The position numbers and the translations under genes are program-made. The notes under the pieces were generated by a model. It had not been told where the DNA came from, did not search any database, and was given only the letters and a program-made list of their open reading frames with translations. DNA of 64,000 bases from NCBI GenBank assembly GCA_046350375.1, contig JAXMAO010000001.1, forward strand, positions 372,001 to 436,000. The letters run 5' to 3'. Of the stretch, positions 60,285-64,000 are shown piece after piece (position 1 is the stretch's first letter; each line of letters opens with the position of its first letter). The stretch comes from JAXMAO01 sp046350375 (lineage in GTDB: Bacteria; Planctomycetota; Phycisphaerae; UBA1845; UTPLA1).

Positions 60285-61586
60285 TCAGGCCGTCGCCGCC
60301 GCCGGTCCGCCCGCGCGCCGGCTGATCCCGCGCCGCACCGACGCGAACATCACCGCCGACGTCAGCCCCGACAACCCCGTCAGCAGCCACAGCACGCGCC
60401 CGCCCGCATGCAGCAGCACGAACCCGCCCAACGGCGCCGCCACCATGTGGCTCACCGCAAACGATACCGACAAAGCTCCGAAATACCGCGCCCGCAGCGG
60501 AGCCGGCGCCAGGTCAGACGTGATCGCCGGCAGCAGCGACGACTGCATCATCTCGCCCATCGTCCAGACCACCACCGCCAGAACAAACTGCGTCGAAGTC
60601 GTCGCCACCGCGTGCAGCGCAAAGCCGGCCCCGGTCACGATCGCGCCCAGCGCAATCACTCGCCCGCGGTCATATCGCGAGACCCAGTGCGTCACCGGAA
60701 TCTGGAACACGACGATCAGCAGCCCGTTCCACGCCACGATCCGCCCGTAGTGCGCCGCGTCGATCGCAAGGCTCTCCAGATACAGCGGCAGCGTCGTGAA
60801 CGCCTGCATATAGACCACCGTCACGAAAAACTGCGCCACGCAGAATCGAATGAACAGCCGGTCGCGGACGATATACCCCAGCGCGGCCAGCGCGCCGCCG
60901 TCGCCTGCTCCACGGGGAGAAGTCGCATACGCCGACGACGACGCCGGTCCGTCCTCGCCGCCCGGCTCGCCCGCCGAACCCGCCGGCGCGATCTGGGCCG
61001 ATCCGCGCTTCAGCGTCTCCGGAACCGCCACCGCGATCAGAATCGCGAACACCAGCGACGTCGCGGCGTCGCCCCAGAACAGATACAGATACGAGTACTT
61101 CAGCAGCAGCCCGCCCACCACCGGCGCAATCGCGAATCCAAGATTCACCGCCACGTACATCAGCCCATACGCGTGCGCCCGCCGCTCGGGCGGAACCAGG
61201 TCCGCCAGCATCGCCGAGCTCGCCGGCCGGAACATGTCCGTCAGCAGTGCAAACGCGAACACCGCCGCATAGATCTGCGCCGGGCGCGTCATCAGCCCGA
61301 ACAGCATCAGCACGGTGGCGTTCCCCACCAGCGCCGTCAGCATCACCACCCGCCGACCGACCTGGTCCGCCAGCTGTCCGCCGATGAGCGCGGCGATCAG
61401 CGCCCCGCACCCGAAGAACGACATCGCCGCCGTCGCGAACGGCACGCCAAAGCCGAGCTTGTTTCGCAGATAGAGCGTCAGGAAGGGAACGAGCATCGCC
61501 CCGGCGCGGTTGACCAGGTTCCCCAGGCACAGCAGGTGCACCCCGCGCGGCAGAGAGACGTAGTCGCGTAGCATGGCGCGCGGCAT
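60285..61586 (-). CDS. MFS family transporter (MdtH/YajR-like drug transporter type)
   Basis: A 433-residue membrane protein with 12 predicted helices. The MFS loop 2-3 signature is QLADQVGRRVVMLTA, with the second half copy near SRYDRGRVIALGAI. The helices LVNRAGAMLVPFLTLYLRNK, TDMFRPASSAMLADLVPPER and GLMYVAVNLGFAIAPVVGGL suggest the MdtH-like branch of proton-coupled multidrug transporters. A hydrophilic, alanine/glycine-rich loop of about 45 residues separates the halves. Substrate unknown. ATG at the given end or a Met four codons in are both possible. It is cotranscribed with nothing visible; a terminator and PEP-CTERM gene lie upstream. Confidence 0.85.
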   Translation of the reverse strand: MPRAMLRDYVSLPRGVHLLCLGNLVNRAGAMLVPFLTLYLRNKLGFGVPFATAAMSFFGCGALIAALIGGQLADQVGRRVVMLTALVGNATVLMLFGLMTRPAQIYAAVFAFALLTDMFRPASSAMLADLVPPERRAHAYGLMYVAVNLGFAIAPVVGGLLLKYSYLYLFWGDAATSLVFAILIAVAVPETLKRGSAQIAPAGSAGEPGGEDGPASSSAYATSPRGAGDGGALAALGYIVRDRLFIRFCVAQFFVTVVYMQAFTTLPLYLESLAIDAAHYGRIVAWNGLLIVVFQIPVTHWVSRYDRGRVIALGAIVTGAGFALHAVATTSTQFVLAVVVWTMGEMMQSSLLPAITSDLAPAPLRARYFGALSVSFAVSHMVAAPLGGFVLLHAGGRVLWLLTGLSGLTSAVMFASVRRGISRRAGGPAAATA

Positions 61587-61648
61587 GCGGATGACACCCG
61601 TGAAGGACGCGGCATCATACGCCCCGGGCGCAGCCGCCGCTCAGCCGG

Positions 61649-61690
61649 AAAAAGACAACGCCCGCGAGTGCCTTTCGGACAATCGCGGGC
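61649..61690 (-). terminator. Intrinsic terminator after the PEP-CTERM gene
   Basis: On the minus strand an eight-base stem GCCCGCGA / TCGCGGGC (61690-61683 and 61667-61660) with a 15-base loop, followed within a few bases by TTTTT (61653-61649). Confidence 0.8.
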
Positions 61691-61732
61691 GCTGTGATTT
61701 GGAAAAGGAACTGCGTGTCAGCCGAGGTCGGC

Positions 61733-62338
61733 TTAGCGCGTCCGGCGGCGCAGCAGGGCCGCACCGACCAGACCGAGCAGGCTCATCGTCGTCGGCTCAG
61801 GAACGCCGATCGAGAACTCGCCGATGGCATACGCAGTGCCAGGCAGCGACACGGTGACCGACGTCAGGCTGCTGCCACCAGTGACATGGAAGCCGTAGCC
61901 CTTCGCGCCGCCCGAGCCGTCGACCGACTGGGTGATCGTCGTGCCGTCGTTCGCCGTCGCCGAAATGTCGAAGATCGCGAACGGATCCGGCTCAGCGTAG
62001 AGGATGAACGCCTTGGTGCCGGCCGGCAGACCGACGGTCGAGCTGCCGCCATTGGGCTGGTAGTACACGTCGCCGGCGTAGCCATGGCTCCAGGTCGCCC
62101 AGCCGAGGCCGATCTGGCGGTGATCCAGGGCCGGGGTCAGCGAGATCGGGCCCGTCGGGCCAGCGACCGAGCCGACGTTCACAAACAGCGGCTGCCCGTC
62201 CAGAGCAAACGACTGCATCGTAAACCCGCCCAGGCTGCCCGGCGGGGCCGCCGTGCCGAGCGATGTGCCAACAATGGCGGCCTGCGCAATGGCAGGAATC
62301 GCCAGAACCAAGACTGCCAACTTCAGCGCCTTCGTCAT
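61733..62338 (-). CDS. PEP-CTERM exported protein
   Basis: Signal peptide MTKALKLAVLVLAIPAIAQA. The exported beta-rich domain of about 150 residues (TMQSFALDGQPLFVNVGSVA, DHRQIGLGWATWSHGYAGDV, SLTSVTVSLPGTAYAIGEFS) ends in the sorting tail VPEPTTMSLLGLVGAALLRR with RRTR. The middle strongly resembles a 'PEP-CTERM family' single beta-sandwich that other planctomycete proteins carry, though no function is known. GGGAG lies about seven bases before the ATG. A terminator follows. It has the cleanest PEP-CTERM layout of the three intact examples in the window. Confidence 0.87.
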   Translation of the reverse strand: MTKALKLAVLVLAIPAIAQAAIVGTSLGTAAPPGSLGGFTMQSFALDGQPLFVNVGSVAGPTGPISLTPALDHRQIGLGWATWSHGYAGDVYYQPNGGSSTVGLPAGTKAFILYAEPDPFAIFDISATANDGTTITQSVDGSGGAKGYGFHVTGGSSLTSVTVSLPGTAYAIGEFSIGVPEPTTMSLLGLVGAALLRRRTR

Positions 62339-62945
62339 GTTCTTCTCCCGATTGCTCCGCGTTCTTTCCGTCTGCCGGTGCCTAGCTCCACCGCCGAGGC
62401 ATCCCGACGAGTCCGCCGGAGTAATTGCCAAAACCGACAATACTGCTCGCTATCTGCACCCGACCGGCCTGCCCGGCCGGTCGGTCGATTGGACCTCGAT
62501 CGATTCAACGCGTTCACGCGCGCTCGACGAGAGTTCGATCCTGTTCCGTCGCTCAGGAAGATCGCCGGGCAACCCTGCCAACCCCGGCCGTGAATACTGA
62601 AATCGACCTCCCAAACTCCCGACGCCAGAGAAAAAGGGCTCCAATGCTATGGAGCCCACTCCCCCAATTTCAAACGCTCGACCGAAAATCGCCCCGTTTG
62701 TTCGTAAGTTTCGAAAACAAATGGGTTTGCTGCTGTGAAAACGCTGCCCGGCAGCCCCCGAGACACCGCGAAGGCGTTCCACGTTCAGGCCCGGGTGTCA
62801 CAGCGCAGGAATTGCCGGTCGCCCGCCGCGCGACAGCCCGTAATCCCCTGGTGGCTCGCCGCTCAGTGAAAGCGCAACCGCTCGGTGACGCCGCAGGCGC
62901 CACCTTCAAACGCGAACTGAGATTCGCATGGGTCTGGCGGGCAGG
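62339..62945. other. 600-base gap between accA and the PEP-CTERM gene
   Basis: No gene with coding character was found on either strand. It holds a strong minus-strand terminator (62631-62657) about 290 bases after the accA stop codon, so the accA mRNA would have a long 3' tail or the tail may contain a small RNA. The part next to the PEP-CTERM start probably contains that gene's promoter; the sequence CGGCCTGCCCGGCCGGTCGG near 62462-62481 is a palindrome-like GC run. Confidence 0.45.
62631..62657 (-). terminator. Intrinsic terminator downstream of accA
   Basis: A perfect eight-base stem GGGCTCCA / TGGAGCCC (62657-62650 and 62643-62636) with a six-base loop, followed by five T on the minus strand (62635-62631). 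Confidence 0.82.
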
Positions 62946-64000
62946 CTAGCGCGACGCCCCCGCCGGCGCCGGCTCGACAACGGCCGTCGCGGACTCGCTC
63001 GGAACGGCCCGCATCGGCTTCGCGCGGCCGCTCTTGGCCCGCCGTGGCTCGACCGGCTTTCCGCCCGACGTGAAAAACGCCCCAATCTCGCGGAATTTCT
63101 GATAACGCCGCTTCAGCAGCGAATCGATCCGAACGCGCTTCAGATCGCGCAGCGACGCATCGAGGAACTGCTCCACCGTCGTCGCCGTCGCGGCCGGATC
63201 CTGATGAGCGCCCCCCAGCGGCTCGCGAATCACCTCGTCGATCAGCCCCAGCCGCTTCAGGTCCTTGCTCGTAAGACGCAGCGCCTCGGCCGCCTGCGGT
63301 GCCTGTTCGCCGCTCTTCCACAGAATCGCCGCGCAGCCCTCGGGCGAAATCACCGAGTAGTACGCATGCTCCAGAATCGCCACCCGGTCGCCGACGCCGA
63401 TGCCCAGCGCCCCGCCAGAGCCGCCTTCGCCAATCACTACGCACACGATCGGCGTCCGCAGCCGCGACATTTCCAGCATGTTCAACGCGATCGCCTGCGA
63501 AATGCCGCGCTCTTCGGCCCCGATGCCCGGATAGGCCCCGGCCGTGTCAATCAGGCACACCACCGGCAGGCGAAACTTCTCGGCCAACTTCATCTTCAGC
63601 AAGGCCTTGCGATAGCCTTCCGGATGGGCCATCCCGAAGCAGTTCTCGATCCGCTCCTTGGTGTCGCGCCCCTTGTTGTGGCCGATCAACATCACCTTGT
63701 GCCCGGCGATCCGTCCGAAACCGGTGATGATCGCCCGGTCATCCCGGAATCCGCGATCGCCGCGCAGCTCGACGAAGTCCTTGACAATGTGATCGACATA
63801 GTGCGGAGTCAGCGGCCGCTTCGGGTGCCGCGCCACCTGCACGGTTTCCCACGCCGATAGACTGGCGAATATCTTCTTGCGCTCGGCCGTCAGTTGCGCG
63901 CGAATCGTGCGGATCATCTCGGAGTGGTCGCGGCCGGTCTGCGCCTGAACCGCCTCCATCTCCGCAATCTGCTGCTCAATCCGGGCCAGCGGCCGCTCGA
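62946..64000 (-). CDS. accA: Acetyl-CoA carboxylase carboxyltransferase subunit alpha, N-terminus cut by window edge
   Basis: Transfers carboxyl from carboxybiotin to acetyl-CoA, giving malonyl-CoA for fatty acid synthesis, with AccD. The frame stays open to the window edge and reads ERPLARIEQQIAEMEAVQAQ there, the usual AccA N-terminus a few residues after its start, so the real start lies just outside. Core motifs: RHPKRPLTPHYVDHIVKDFV, ELRGDRGFRDDRAIITGFGR, GHNKGRDTKERIENCFGMAH, PEGYRKALLKMKLAEKFRLP, DTAGAYPGIGAEERGISQAI, IGEGGSGGALGIGVGDRVAI and YYSVISPEGCAAILWK. The C-terminal 40 residues (from about PVEPRRAKSGRAKPMR) are an uncommon basic, Ala/Pro-rich extension. Confidence 0.95.
   Translation of the reverse strand, partial: ERPLARIEQQIAEMEAVQAQTGRDHSEMIRTIRAQLTAERKKIFASLSAWETVQVARHPKRPLTPHYVDHIVKDFVELRGDRGFRDDRAIITGFGRIAGHKVMLIGHNKGRDTKERIENCFGMAHPEGYRKALLKMKLAEKFRLPVVCLIDTAGAYPGIGAEERGISQAIALNMLEMSRLRTPIVCVVIGEGGSGGALGIGVGDRVAILEHAYYSVISPEGCAAILWKSGEQAPQAAEALRLTSKDLKRLGLIDEVIREPLGGAHQDPAATATTVEQFLDASLRDLKRVRIDSLLKRRYQKFREIGAFFTSGGKPVEPRRAKSGRAKPMRAVPSESATAVVEPAPAGASR

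Noticed and set aside
60186..61571. Plus-strand frame of 461 codons opposite the MFS gene
   Set aside because: Almost entirely Arg, His and Gln, the normal shadow of a membrane protein on the other strand.
62450..62782. A 110-codon minus-strand frame between accA and the PEP-CTERM gene
   Set aside because: No ribosome site, contains the terminator hairpin of the accA side and has no coding character.

Overview
The window is a very GC-rich bacterial chromosome segment that most likely comes from a planctomycete, probably of the Phycisphaerae type. The signs are several secreted proteins with PEP-CTERM tails, a dockerin-like CCPGDFNDD tail, a 'NENGVPDECD' repeat fragment, an ECF sigma factor joined to a TPR-containing Ser/Thr kinase, and a CysGly/arginine-rich C-terminal tail. 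This assignment is inference; there is no rRNA in the window. No tRNA, CRISPR array, transposase or plasmid origin was seen.

Layout. 1-7.4 kb, mostly minus strand: NAD synthetase (cut by the window edge), serine acetyltransferase, a zinc-ribbon rhomboid protease, a CAP lipoprotein and a coupled pair of DUF21/CBS (CNNM/CorC) membrane proteins. 7.5-19.1 kb: a TauE-type permease, a TolB-like propeller, a BlaI repressor with its operator and a BlaR1-like M56 peptidase carrying EF hands, a CPBP protease, a DinB-like protein, an M42 aminopeptidase, a DUF2079 membrane protein and homogentisate dioxygenase. 19.2-22 kb: a lower-GC stretch of secreted proteins, palindromic repeats and two truncated genes facing each other. 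22-25.6 kb: a methyltransferase, a 37-residue membrane peptide, a HAD phosphatase, a STAS-like protein and an HD-GYP protein.

25.7-32.5 kb is a CoA-thioester beta-oxidation set: a MenB/BadI-like crotonase, a canonical enoyl-CoA hydratase, a frameshifted PaaG-like crotonase, a PaaH-like dehydrogenase and a PaaJ/PcaF-like thiolase. Together they resemble the lower part of phenylacetyl-CoA or benzoyl-CoA breakdown. 32.6-34.25 kb holds a sigma-54 activator (receiver part frameshifted) next to a tiny convergent unit with a near-consensus sigma-54 promoter, a strong ribosome binding site, a 36-codon hydrophobic ORF and a strong terminator. 34.4-41.8 kb is a glycan/CDP-sugar region: radical SAM protein, GT2, SDR, glucose-1-phosphate cytidylyltransferase, epimerase and a sugar C-methyltransferase type protein.

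41.9-45.9 kb is the dnaG-rpoD unit with a visible promoter and terminator. 45.9-50.1 kb has a dockerin-tailed exported protein and the ECF sigma/kinase pair. 50.1-60 kb is a polymorphic toxin locus: a 2687-residue exported RHS/YD-repeat protein with a HINT domain and a histidine-rich nuclease-like tip, followed with a 4-base overlap by a double-CXXC protein that resembles myxobacterial Sit immunity proteins, then an odd in-frame open stretch and a propeller-like gene. 60.3-64 kb: an MFS transporter, a PEP-CTERM protein and accA (cut by the window edge).

Two start styles coexist. Some genes have AGGAG-type sites. Others have a TAnnnT-type -10 box only 6-9 bases before the start codon and no Shine-Dalgarno sequence, which suggests leaderless mRNAs. 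Two short stretches (about 28.45-28.78 kb and 32.82-32.95 kb) contain clustered indels; they may be sequence errors or real decay.
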